A DNA stretch of 26,199 nucleotides from Dehalococcoidia bacterium (GTDB lineage Bacteria; Chloroflexota; Dehalococcoidia; UBA6926). Shown one piece after another: positions 1 through 7,545 of the stretch. The notes beneath the pieces were generated by a model. It was not told where the DNA came from. It made no database searches and saw nothing but the letters and a program-made list of their open reading frames with translations. Position numbers and translations under genes: made by a program. Numbering within the stretch: position 1 is the first letter of the stretch; each line of letters starts with the position of its first letter. Location: NCBI GenBank assembly GCA_029941095.1, contig JAPYRO010000002.1, positions 1-26,199 on the forward strand, in the 5' to 3' direction.

Positions 1-100
1 CCCCCAGACATGGCAATAAAAACCAGGATACGGCATTATCGCACTGCTTGAAGATGATGTGAAGGCTTTGAGAACAAATTACAACAAAATTGAAGTATAG
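1..100 (+). pseudogene. Possible 3' end of an upstream gene, with a frame break
   Basis: An open frame from base 20 ends at TAG (98-100) and encodes a protein-like tail ending in ALLEDDVKALR then TNYNKIEV. In this frame a TAA lies at 17-19. If one A is removed from the A run at 18-22, the frame joins frame 1 from base 1 and reads on without a stop. That would fit either a single-base sequencing or assembly error or a genuine frameshift at the end of a gene that lies mostly outside the window. I do not recognise the family. The tail is short, so the whole call may be chance. Confidence 0.25.
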
Positions 101-152
101 TATCTCTTTAAGTTATCAATCTGGAGACATTCAAAAAAGAAGAATTATCTAT

Positions 153-1376
153 ATGGCAAAAGAAAAGACAAACCTTTCAAGATCACCAGAGCCCGAAGTT
201 GATAAAGTTTACACCAAGAATTTCATACTCCTTTTTATTCTAGAATTCACGATATTCCTGGTTTTCTACATTATTCTACCGATCATACCTCTATATATTT
301 TAAATATGGGAGGTAACGAAGCTATGATCGGATGGATCATTGGATTGGCAGGCCCTATTGGGGCTTTAGGAGTTCCACTTTATGGAATTATGGTAGATAA
401 ATGGAGCCCCAAAAAAACCATAGCCATCGGTATGGTTGCGTCTACCGCTAGTGCCTTCATTCTCCCTATAATACAAACACCTTGGCCGGTTCTTATGTCT
501 GCAGTCCTCCGAAGAATTGGAACAGGAGCATCAGGAACAGCGACAAGAACAATGGTAATTACGAACGCTCCAGAAAACCGCCGCGGTGAGGCAATGACGA
601 ATTTTGCTACTTCACATAATTTTGCCATAGCTATAGGTCCTTCAATAGGGATTGCTCTTCTTGCTAATAACGGATTCAACAGCGTATTTATTGTTTCTGG
701 AACATTAATGTTTTTCGCAATGGGTATGCTTTTCCCGATATCAAGCCAACGTACATCGAATACTTCTCCTCAATCAAAGGACGAAGATAAAAAGTTCATG
801 GGGCAAATCAAAAGTACTTTTGTTAAAGAAGTTTGGGCTCCAGCAGCAGCTACCTTTTTCTTGTCTGCAGCCTACTTATCTACGATAACTTTTATTTCGG
901 TAATTGGTGAACAAAGAGAAATAGAAAACTATAGTATGTTTTTCACTGTTTACGCTGTTGTGGTAATCATAGGCCGGCTATTAACAGGTAAATTATCAGA
1001 CCAGTACGGTAGGGCAGTAATACTATATCCTTCTTTAATATTAGGTGCTCTATGTATGGTTTTAATTGCACAAGCATTTTCATTTGTAATTCTAATATTG
1101 GCGTCTGTAGCCTTAGGAGTTGGCTTCGGGACTGGGAACCCAATGCTACAAACTATAGCAGCGGATTGGGCTCCCAAAGAAAAACGTGGCCGCGCAATGT
1201 CGATGTTATTAGGATCTTTTAGTTTTGGGTCTGCTATGGGAACAATACTAATAGGTCAACTAAGCCAAATAGCCAATTTCCAGGTTGCTTTTAACAGTAT
1301 GGCTATTATGATGCTAATTGCTTTAATAATATCTATCGTTGGCTTTAATACTAGAAAAAGCCCAACAGAAAACTAA
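153..1376 (+). CDS. MFS transporter
   Basis: Inner-membrane major facilitator superfamily permease of about 408 residues, with the usual set of hydrophobic helices across its length (12 expected for the family). Both halves carry the loop motif of the family: GIMVDKWSPKK after the second helix, and GKLSDQYGR at the matching place in the second half. A longer version could begin at TTG 90. The ATG at 153 is preferred because it removes a hydrophilic stretch and gives a normal MFS start, although neither site has a strong ribosome binding site. The substrate cannot be told; MFS proteins of this size move drugs, sugars or organic acids. It lies 12 bases upstream of the YaaA-family gene and is probably co-transcribed with it. 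Confidence 0.85.
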   Translation: MAKEKTNLSRSPEPEVDKVYTKNFILLFILEFTIFLVFYIILPIIPLYILNMGGNEAMIGWIIGLAGPIGALGVPLYGIMVDKWSPKKTIAIGMVASTASAFILPIIQTPWPVLMSAVLRRIGTGASGTATRTMVITNAPENRRGEAMTNFATSHNFAIAIGPSIGIALLANNGFNSVFIVSGTLMFFAMGMLFPISSQRTSNTSPQSKDEDKKFMGQIKSTFVKEVWAPAAATFFLSAAYLSTITFISVIGEQREIENYSMFFTVYAVVVIIGRLLTGKLSDQYGRAVILYPSLILGALCMVLIAQAFSFVILILASVALGVGFGTGNPMLQTIAADWAPKEKRGRAMSMLLGSFSFGSAMGTILIGQLSQIANFQVAFNSMAIMMLIALIISIVGFNTRKSPTEN

Positions 1377-1388
1377 TATAATAGACCT

Positions 1389-2087
1389 ATGAAAATACTA
1401 ATTCCGCCCAGCGAAGGAAAATCAAATATAGATCAATCTAATAAGACTTTCAGGGAAACCAATTCTTCTTTCAACGAACCAATATCAAAAATACTCGATT
1501 CTTTGAAAGATATGGAGTCTAGCAGGCTGCCTAAACTATATGGAACCTCAGCTGAAAAATCACTGGTACTCCACGAACTGAATCTAAATATTTTTGATAA
1601 CCATTGCTCAGAAGCTATCACACGATACACCGGAACAGTTTATAAGAATTTGGATCCGGAATCCTTTGAAGTTCTTTCGAAGAATTACTTGAACCAAAAC
1701 GTTAGGATAACAAGCGCATTAATGGGGCTCGTTGCACCCGATACACTGATCCCTAACTACAAATTAAAGATGAACGTTTTGAATCTAACTGAGTTTTGGA
1801 ACCCGTATTTCTCTGATATTTTGTCTACAGAAGATTTTGTAATTGATTTACTACCTCAAATTCATAGGAAATCTTATACAAAAAAAAGTAATACTATTAT
1901 TATTGATTTTAAGATCATGAAAAACGGCAAAATAACCCCGGCGGGACATTTCGGAAAAGTAATTAAAGGAAAATTTTTAAAATTTCTTGTTGAGCACAGA
2001 ATAACGGATTTTGAGGACATAAAAAGATTCCAAGAGGACCATTTTATCTGGGATAATAACGACAATGCGTTTATTAAAGTTGCCTAG
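1389..2087 (+). CDS. yaaA: YaaA-family (DUF328/UPF0246) protein
   Basis: Cytoplasmic protein of 232 residues, close to the family's usual length of about 250. It opens with the family signature MKILIPPSEGKS. It keeps the central YKLKMNVLNLTEFW block, matching YRLEMG and LYQFW in E. coli YaaA, and the C-terminal block GKVIKGKFLKFLVEHRITD. In E. coli YaaA lowers intracellular iron during peroxide stress and binds DNA; whether this homologue does the same is inference. Its last 14 bases overlap the end of the convergent short-chain dehydrogenase gene, so no terminator separates the two transcripts. Confidence 0.85.
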   Translation: MKILIPPSEGKSNIDQSNKTFRETNSSFNEPISKILDSLKDMESSRLPKLYGTSAEKSLVLHELNLNIFDNHCSEAITRYTGTVYKNLDPESFEVLSKNYLNQNVRITSALMGLVAPDTLIPNYKLKMNVLNLTEFWNPYFSDILSTEDFVIDLLPQIHRKSYTKKSNTIIIDFKIMKNGKITPAGHFGKVIKGKFLKFLVEHRITDFEDIKRFQEDHFIWDNNDNAFIKVA

Positions 2088-2817
2088 CGTGGACATCAAC
2101 TCCTCCGTCAACACTCAATACTTGGCCAGTGACCCAACTTGATTCATCAGAACCAAAATAAACTGCTGCATTCGCAACATCCACAGCATGACCAACCCTA
2201 TTTAATTTGCGTTCTGCAAAGGTATTTTCCCCATCATCCCCAACTCTGGTACGGATAAGACCCGGTTCGATAACGTTTACCCTAATATTATCTTGGTGCA
2301 ATTCTTTGGCTAGGTTATGTGCCAACCCTAACACCCCTCCTTTCGCAGCGGCATACCCAGCATTACTTGCCTGACGAACACTATAACTCGCTGTTATCAA
2401 TATTATTGATCCACCCGATCCGGACTTCATCACGGGTGTGACACTTTGTATCAGGTTTAATGGCCCATCGAGGGTGTTTGAAATAACATTATCCCAAAAT
2501 GTTTTATCGACTTCATCAAATTCTCGATCAGGATCAAAGAAGCCTCCCGCACCACTATATAAAATATCTATTGCGCCAAATTGATCATTGATTTTATTAA
2601 TTGCATCTTTCGCTAATCTGTTGTCAGTTACATCTCCTGCAATTACAACGCCTTCGCCACCGTTTCTCTCTATCAAATTTAAAGTTGCTTCCAGGTGCTC
2701 AGGGTTGCGTGCGATGAGTCCAACTTTACACCCTTCTCTAGCATACATTAGAGCAGTAGCCCTTCCCATATTAGGGCCAACCCCAGATAGGATTGCAACT
2801 TTTCCTTCCAATCTCAC
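2074..2817 (-). CDS. Short-chain dehydrogenase/reductase (SDR)
   Basis: NAD(P)-dependent oxidoreductase of 247 residues, the normal length for a classical SDR. The N-terminal dinucleotide loop reads SGVGPNMG (11-18) instead of the usual TGxxxGIG. The usual NNAG is replaced by SGAG (88-91). The catalytic tyrosine and lysine are present as YAAAK (Y155, K159), with Thr142/Ser144 as the candidate hydroxyl partner. The C terminus has the common VTGQVLSVDGG motif. The start is GTG at 2817, with a purine-rich AGAAAGGG a few bases upstream. It is the last gene of a probable operon with two CoA-transferases, so it may oxidise a hydroxyacyl-CoA or related intermediate; that role is inference. Confidence 0.88.
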   Translation of the reverse strand: MRLEGKVAILSGVGPNMGRATALMYAREGCKVGLIARNPEHLEATLNLIERNGGEGVVIAGDVTDNRLAKDAINKINDQFGAIDILYSGAGGFFDPDREFDEVDKTFWDNVISNTLDGPLNLIQSVTPVMKSGSGGSIILITASYSVRQASNAGYAAAKGGVLGLAHNLAKELHQDNIRVNVIEPGLIRTRVGDDGENTFAERKLNRVGHAVDVANAAVYFGSDESSWVTGQVLSVDGGVDVHARQL

Positions 2818-2855
2818 AATGGACCCTTTCTCAAAAACAAAATTTGTCCTCTGGG

Positions 2856-4172
2856 CTATTGTATAGAATCATCGTAATCCATCCCAATATGACCATCCTT
2901 TTCGTATTTCTGATACTCCGCTTCGGTGTAACCTAGAATCGATTTATAAACGTATTCGTTATCCTCACCTAACCTGGGAGCAGCACGTCTCAGTTTATTA
3001 TCTATAGCCTTCGATTTCCAAAGCACCCCAGGATATTTATAAGTGCCCGCCTCTGGGTGCGTGAGCTCTTCCCAATAACCACGTTCTTGAAGATGAGGAT
3101 CTTCGAAGGCATCCTTTTCGTTCATCACCGCCCCCGCTGGTATCCCACGATCCTGAAGCATATTCATCAGTTCTATGTTGTCCTGTTTAATAGTCCAATT
3201 ACTAATCGCTTGATCAATTACATCATGCTTCATACGCCGCTTCTCAACCGTACCGTACTCACTGTTTTGGGATAGTTCTTTTGCACCCATTATTGAACAA
3301 AGCTCATCCCATTCTGCGTCGTCAGTTATAGTAATAGAAATCCAACGATCTTCTCCCTTACATCGATAAACACCCTGCGGAGCGTACACAGGATGTCGGT
3401 TACCTGTGTATTCAGGGACAACTCCTGTCATGGAATAGCCTACAATGTGCGGTCCCAATTGATTGGCAAAATTTTCAGCTGTGGGGGATTCTATTTGAAT
3501 TCCTTTACCTGTATTACGTCGATGTCGTAATCCACTCATAAATGCTAGAGCCCCCGAAACTCCACTAGCAGGGTCAGCAAAAAGGCTAGTTCCACTGGCT
3601 TCTGGCGTTTCTCCTTCATAACCAAAAAGAGAGTAGTGCCCTACCAGAGACTCCATGTGACTTCCGAATGTTCTATAATTCTTATAGGGGCCTGAAATAC
3701 CAAAGGCTGGCATCCGGACAAGAACAAATTCAGGATTAATTTTTGATAGCTTCTCCCAAGATACTCCTGCCCGTTCCATTGTTGCTATTGCATTATTTTC
3801 AATTAATCCATCAGACTTCGAAACCAAATTAGCAAATATTTCTTGCCCTTCTGGGGTTGTAAGATCCACCGTCATACTCAATTTATTTCGAGCATGCACA
3901 TTAAATAATGCCGCGCGATTCCAGGGTCTTTCGCCAGGGTCTGCGTCAGGGTAACCCCCAATTCCTCCCTGCTGTACAAGTTCTTTTGATGGTCTTGCCA
4001 AAATTCCCCTGGTGGTTGAAGGAAAAAATTTGGTTGATTCAACTCTAATTACTTCAGCTCCCCATTCAGCAAGTAATTGAGTTGCAAAAGGTCCTGCCCA
4101 AACAACTGTGAAATCTAGTATTCTGATACCTTCTAACGGTAATTTTTTGGTCGCTTTTGATTGTTTATCCAT
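2856..4172 (-). CDS. CaiB/BaiF (type III) CoA-transferase, Asp present
   Basis: Family III CoA-transferase, moving CoA between carboxylic acids; about 438 residues. The N-terminal core LPLEGIRILDFTVVWAGPF and the paired D/E-W-G-AEVIRVE segment are typical. The catalytic aspartate is in FADPASG at D200, followed by the GLRHRRNTGKG segment. An in-frame start exists at 4217, but ATG 4172 is preferred: it follows AGAAGGTG at a good distance and starts just after the upstream gene's stop (4174-4176). The two genes are therefore almost certainly translated from one message. The acyl donor and acceptor are unknown. It resembles the upstream gene only at family level, so the pair is not a recent duplication. 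Confidence 0.9.
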   Translation of the reverse strand: MDKQSKATKKLPLEGIRILDFTVVWAGPFATQLLAEWGAEVIRVESTKFFPSTTRGILARPSKELVQQGGIGGYPDADPGERPWNRAALFNVHARNKLSMTVDLTTPEGQEIFANLVSKSDGLIENNAIATMERAGVSWEKLSKINPEFVLVRMPAFGISGPYKNYRTFGSHMESLVGHYSLFGYEGETPEASGTSLFADPASGVSGALAFMSGLRHRRNTGKGIQIESPTAENFANQLGPHIVGYSMTGVVPEYTGNRHPVYAPQGVYRCKGEDRWISITITDDAEWDELCSIMGAKELSQNSEYGTVEKRRMKHDVIDQAISNWTIKQDNIELMNMLQDRGIPAGAVMNEKDAFEDPHLQERGYWEELTHPEAGTYKYPGVLWKSKAIDNKLRRAAPRLGEDNEYVYKSILGYTEAEYQKYEKDGHIGMDYDDSIQ

Positions 4173-4173
4173 T

Positions 4174-5400
4174 TTAAACAACACCTTCTTTTCTAAGAGA
4201 TTGAATTTCAGACTCATCTAGCCCAAGTCGATCTCTCAATAGTTCATTAGTATTTTCACCTAGGAGAGGTGCTGAGGTACGAGTAGCTACCTTTTCCTCT
4301 TGATCCTCAATAGTCAGTCGAAAATTGTACCCGGGGTAGGTAAGAGATCCCGAAACAGGATGCTCGATTTGTTGGAAAAAGTTGCGTTCTTCAAAATGTT
4401 TATCCTGGAGGAATTCGCCAATATTATTAATTGGGCCCCCATAAACTCCTGCTTTTTCCACGGCGTCTCTAATTTCGCTCTTTGTATGATCAAGCATCCA
4501 CAATATTAAAATTGCAGAAAATTCATCCACACGTTCAGGTGCTGCTCTTGCTGCAGGAGTGGCCCACAGTGGATCATCCAAAAGGTGTTCAACTCCTATC
4601 ATTTTTGCCATAGAAGAAAATCGATTCGAAAGAACCGTAGTGTAGAAATATCCACCATCAGCAGTAGGCCATATACCGGAACCCGGAGTTCCAGCAACAG
4701 GCGGGCGAGTAGATATAGTGCCATCGTATTGGTGAGCTAATAGTGATGTAGATCTTCTATCAATATGGCCCATAAGTGTTTCAAAGAAATTTATGTCGAG
4801 CCAATCTCCTTCGCCGGATTGCTCAGCGCCCCAAAGGGCTATAGATGTAGCAGCTGCAGCGGTAGCTCCAACATGAAACGAGGGAAGATAATTAGCCAAC
4901 TGTAGTGGCTCCTTATTCGGATGGCCCGTGTTAATCATAGGTCCACCCATACCATATAAAACTAAGTCAGATCCTTTCCAATCGCGATGAGGCCCTGTTT
5001 GACCAAAATTGCTAATGGAAGTGTAGACTATCCCATTGTTCACTCTGTTGACCGATTCATAGTCTAGAGAAAAAGATTCCATGACGCCTGGTCGGAAGTT
5101 TTCCACCAAAATATCTGCATCTTTGATGAGTTCTTTGATGATCTCCAAACCACGCGTGCTCTTTAGATTCAAACTTAAGGATTTTTTGCCGGTATTGAGA
5201 AACATAAATAAACTACTTCCTTCGCCAGATTCTCCATTGTCGAAGAAAGGGGGAACTTTTCGTGAAGGGTCCCCTGAATCAGGAAGTTCAATCTTTGTCA
5301 CTGATGCACCATAATCCGCTAATAATCGGGTGCAATATGGCCCAGCTGTATTCCTAGTTAAATCTATTACATTGACGCCAGACAAAGGTAAATCAAACAA
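4174..5400 (-). CDS. CaiB/BaiF (type III) CoA-transferase homologue lacking the Asp
   Basis: Type III CoA-transferase fold, 408 residues, with the family opening LPLSGVNVIDLTRNTAGPYC and the central VENFRPGVMESFSLDYE and TSISNFGQTGPHRDWKGSDL blocks. At the position of the catalytic aspartate the sequence is LPSFHVG, so Ser174 stands where the downstream paralogue has Asp200. A start at GTG 5424 is possible, but TTG 5400 is preferred because AGGGGGG lies at ribosome-binding distance and the protein then begins at the conserved core. It is the first gene of the operon and abuts the Asp-containing paralogue. It may be the non-catalytic partner of a heteromeric transferase, or an active enzyme with altered chemistry. 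Confidence 0.85.
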   Translation of the reverse strand: MFDLPLSGVNVIDLTRNTAGPYCTRLLADYGASVTKIELPDSGDPSRKVPPFFDNGESGEGSSLFMFLNTGKKSLSLNLKSTRGLEIIKELIKDADILVENFRPGVMESFSLDYESVNRVNNGIVYTSISNFGQTGPHRDWKGSDLVLYGMGGPMINTGHPNKEPLQLANYLPSFHVGATAAAATSIALWGAEQSGEGDWLDINFFETLMGHIDRRSTSLLAHQYDGTISTRPPVAGTPGSGIWPTADGGYFYTTVLSNRFSSMAKMIGVEHLLDDPLWATPAARAAPERVDEFSAILILWMLDHTKSEIRDAVEKAGVYGGPINNIGEFLQDKHFEERNFFQQIEHPVSGSLTYPGYNFRLTIEDQEEKVATRTSAPLLGENTNELLRDRLGLDESEIQSLRKEGVV

Positions 5401-5442
5401 CTTGGTACCCCCCCTCAACACCACTTGTTTCGTTACATATAT

Positions 5443-5471
5443 ATTATATCCTTTGAAAGTTAAAGCATAAT
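5443..5471 (-). promoter_or_regulatory. Candidate promoter for the CoA-transferase operon
   Basis: On the minus strand a perfect TATAAT (5443-5448) lies about 43 bases upstream of the preferred TTG start. Seventeen bases further upstream the -35 position (5466-5471) reads ATTATG, which is a poor match. The site lies in the divergent gap between this operon and the TauE/SafE gene. Confidence 0.4.
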
Positions 5472-5494
5472 AATTCTGCTAGAATCATAGTACT

Positions 5495-6286
5495 TTGGAC
5501 TCTTATCTTATATTTATTCTGCCGATAGCAGGATTAGCAGCAGGAACGATCGGCGCTCTTATAGGCGCTGGCGGTGGCTTTATAATAGTTTCCCTTTTGC
5601 TGTACGTTTTCCCTGATGATTCCCCCGGATTAATTACTACTGTTTCTCAAAGCGTGGTCCTTCTAACAAGTTTGTCCGCGACCACAATATACGTTAGAGA
5701 AAAAAGAGTTAACTATCGATCAAGCTTAAACATTGCTGCTGGTGGAGTTATAGGGATGGCACTAGGCGCATTTACTGTCGAACATCTATCAAGAGGATAT
5801 TTCCAAATTATATGTGGCGTTGCTCTATTTACCTTGATGTTATATCTATTAATAAACCCTATCAGAAAGCAAGGGGAGGCTCGAAACACTGCCCTCAACA
5901 ACAAGTCAATCAGTCAAAAACTCTGGTTGTTCATCTTAGGGTTATCAACTGGCTTTATGGGCGGGCTACTGGGTATTGGCGGCGGAATTTTTATAGTTCC
6001 TTCTTTAGTACAATTATTTGCTTTCCCAGCACACATAGCTACCGCAACGTCGCAGTTCGTAATACTCATCACAAGCCCCGCTGCCATAGCAGTACATGCG
6101 ACTTCTGTTCCTATAAGTGATTACCTTCTCCGTATATTACTTCTGGGTGTTGGAGCAATCATAGGAGCTCAAGTTGGTGCAAGAATTTCAAAATATTTTT
6201 CAGCCCCTTGGTTAATCAGATCTTTAGCATTGACCGTAGGATTTGTGGGTATACAGCTACTAAATACAGGGATTAATAGCATTTAA
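5495..6286 (+). CDS. TauE/SafE-family anion exporter
   Basis: Inner-membrane protein of 263 residues with about eight predicted helices. It carries the two family repeats, each with a glycine-rich motif: GTIGALIGAGGGF near the N terminus and GFMGGLLGIGGGIF in the middle. Members export sulfite, sulfoacetate or other small organosulfur anions; the substrate here is not evident. The start is TTG at 5495 and no clear ribosome binding site precedes it. It is transcribed away from the CoA-transferase operon. The pdxA-like gene follows after about 70 bases on the same strand, and no sulfur-oxidation enzymes are nearby. Confidence 0.85.
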   Translation: MDSYLIFILPIAGLAAGTIGALIGAGGGFIIVSLLLYVFPDDSPGLITTVSQSVVLLTSLSATTIYVREKRVNYRSSLNIAAGGVIGMALGAFTVEHLSRGYFQIICGVALFTLMLYLLINPIRKQGEARNTALNNKSISQKLWLFILGLSTGFMGGLLGIGGGIFIVPSLVQLFAFPAHIATATSQFVILITSPAAIAVHATSVPISDYLLRILLLGVGAIIGAQVGARISKYFSAPWLIRSLALTVGFVGIQLLNTGINSI

Positions 6287-6355
6287 CTTTGCGTTCTTAG
6301 GCAAAAAACGTGGATTCCTATACACTTTATATAAAATAAGTTGTTGGGGTAGTAG

Positions 6356-7366
6356 ATGACTAAATTACCTTTAATTGGAATTACTTTAGGTGACCCAGCG
6401 GGAATTGGCCCGGAGGTTATATGTAAAGCGCTATCAAATCATCATAAGAATAAGACAAAGATTTATACCCCTTTAGTCATTGGATCAAAAACTGTTTTTG
6501 ATTCTGAGCTAAAAAAATATGCCCCGGGACTAAAAAGTAGAACCATAGAGCATGTGCGTGATATCGAACTGGAAAACCGTACAATAAACGTACTGAATAT
6601 CGAATCACCAGATATAGATTCAATTCCTATAGGTATATCTTCTAAAGCTGGCGGGCACGCTTCAGTAAAATCAATAGAAAAAGCGGCTTCTCTTGCCCAA
6701 ACAAAAGCCATAAACGCGATATGCACGGCACCAATAAATAAAGAATCGGTGGCACTTGCAGGGTACTCTGAATTTGGACACCAAGAAATGTTAGCAAGAA
6801 TAGCCAAGCTAGAAAAAATTGGCACCATGTTGATAGCAAGGCAGCTCCGTGTAGTCCACCTGACAACACATGTTCCTTTTCGTGATGCTCATAAATTCAT
6901 AACAAAAGCTCGAATCTTGGATTATATACAGATGACCAATAAAGCATTCAAAACCTGGGGATTTGCAAAACCAAGAATTGGTGTAGCTGCTCTCAATCCA
7001 CACGGGGGAGATGGCGGATTATTTGGGGACGAGGAAGCAGAGGAAATCCTTCCTGCCGTAGAAACCGCCAAATCGCAGGGTATTCTGGTTAGCGGCCCAA
7101 TACCTGCGGATACCATATTTTTGAGAGGTGTAGATGGTGATTTCGACGCGATTATTGCGTTATATCACGATCAGGGCCATATAAGCGTGAAAATGCATGA
7201 CTTCCATAGAAGTATAAGTGTTAACATCGGATTACCTTATATCAGAACTTCCGTAGACCATGGAACTGCTTTCGATATAGCCGGAAAAGGTATTGCTCAA
7301 TCGACGAGTATGGAAGAAGCATTGAAAGTAGCGGCAAGTTTAGCTTCCGGAAAAGGATTCGAGTGA
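6356..7366 (+). CDS. pdxA: PdxA-family 4-phosphate dehydrogenase
   Basis: NAD-dependent metal-dependent dehydrogenase of 336 residues. PdxA oxidises 4-phosphohydroxy-L-threonine in vitamin B6 synthesis; PdxA2 relatives act on D-threonate or D-erythronate 4-phosphate. The opening GDPAGIGPEV and the three metal histidines are present: H172 (HVPFRDA), H216 (NPHGGDGG) and H271 (YHDQGH). The conserved IRTSVDHGTAFDIAG block also matches. The substrate motif is GHQE (141-144) where E. coli PdxA has GHTE. The segment just before GLPYIRT reads HRSISVNI, so the E. coli substrate-binding Asn position is a Ser in an ungapped alignment. No pdxJ or kinase partner is adjacent, so the exact substrate is open. 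ATG 6356 is preceded by TTGGGG. Confidence 0.88.
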   Translation: MTKLPLIGITLGDPAGIGPEVICKALSNHHKNKTKIYTPLVIGSKTVFDSELKKYAPGLKSRTIEHVRDIELENRTINVLNIESPDIDSIPIGISSKAGGHASVKSIEKAASLAQTKAINAICTAPINKESVALAGYSEFGHQEMLARIAKLEKIGTMLIARQLRVVHLTTHVPFRDAHKFITKARILDYIQMTNKAFKTWGFAKPRIGVAALNPHGGDGGLFGDEEAEEILPAVETAKSQGILVSGPIPADTIFLRGVDGDFDAIIALYHDQGHISVKMHDFHRSISVNIGLPYIRTSVDHGTAFDIAGKGIAQSTSMEEALKVAASLASGKGFE

Positions 7367-7391
7367 TTATAATCTAGGGGAGGTTAAATCA

Positions 7392-7520
7392 ATGTTCGCA
7401 ATACCAACAATATTAATACTTTTTTTTATGGGCCCTCTAATACTAGGAGGGTTTGTAGCTACTTTAGTTATACCGCTAGTATATCTATCGTTGATGTCTA
7501 AGATCAAAGATCCCGTCTGA
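7392..7520 (+). CDS. Small hydrophobic membrane peptide (42 aa)
   Basis: An unrecognised short gene between pdxA and the medium-chain dehydrogenase. ATG 7392 follows a strong ribosome binding site GGGGAGG (7377-7383) with a spacing of 8, better than those of several larger neighbours. The product is 42 residues: nearly all hydrophobic from residue 3 to 34, with Gly-Pro and Gly-Gly in the middle, ending in a charged tail MSKIKDPV. This predicts one long or two short membrane helices with a basic end that would face the cytoplasm. The function is unknown. It may be co-transcribed with pdxA, which ends 25 bases upstream. Confidence 0.6.
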   Translation: MFAIPTILILFFMGPLILGGFVATLVIPLVYLSLMSKIKDPV

Positions 7521-7545
7521 TCTTTCTTGCAAAAGCACATTTCAA

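Noticed and set aside
6463..6828. A 121-codon frame antisense to pdxA
   Set aside because: It lies wholly inside a conserved enzyme gene and shows no independent start signals.
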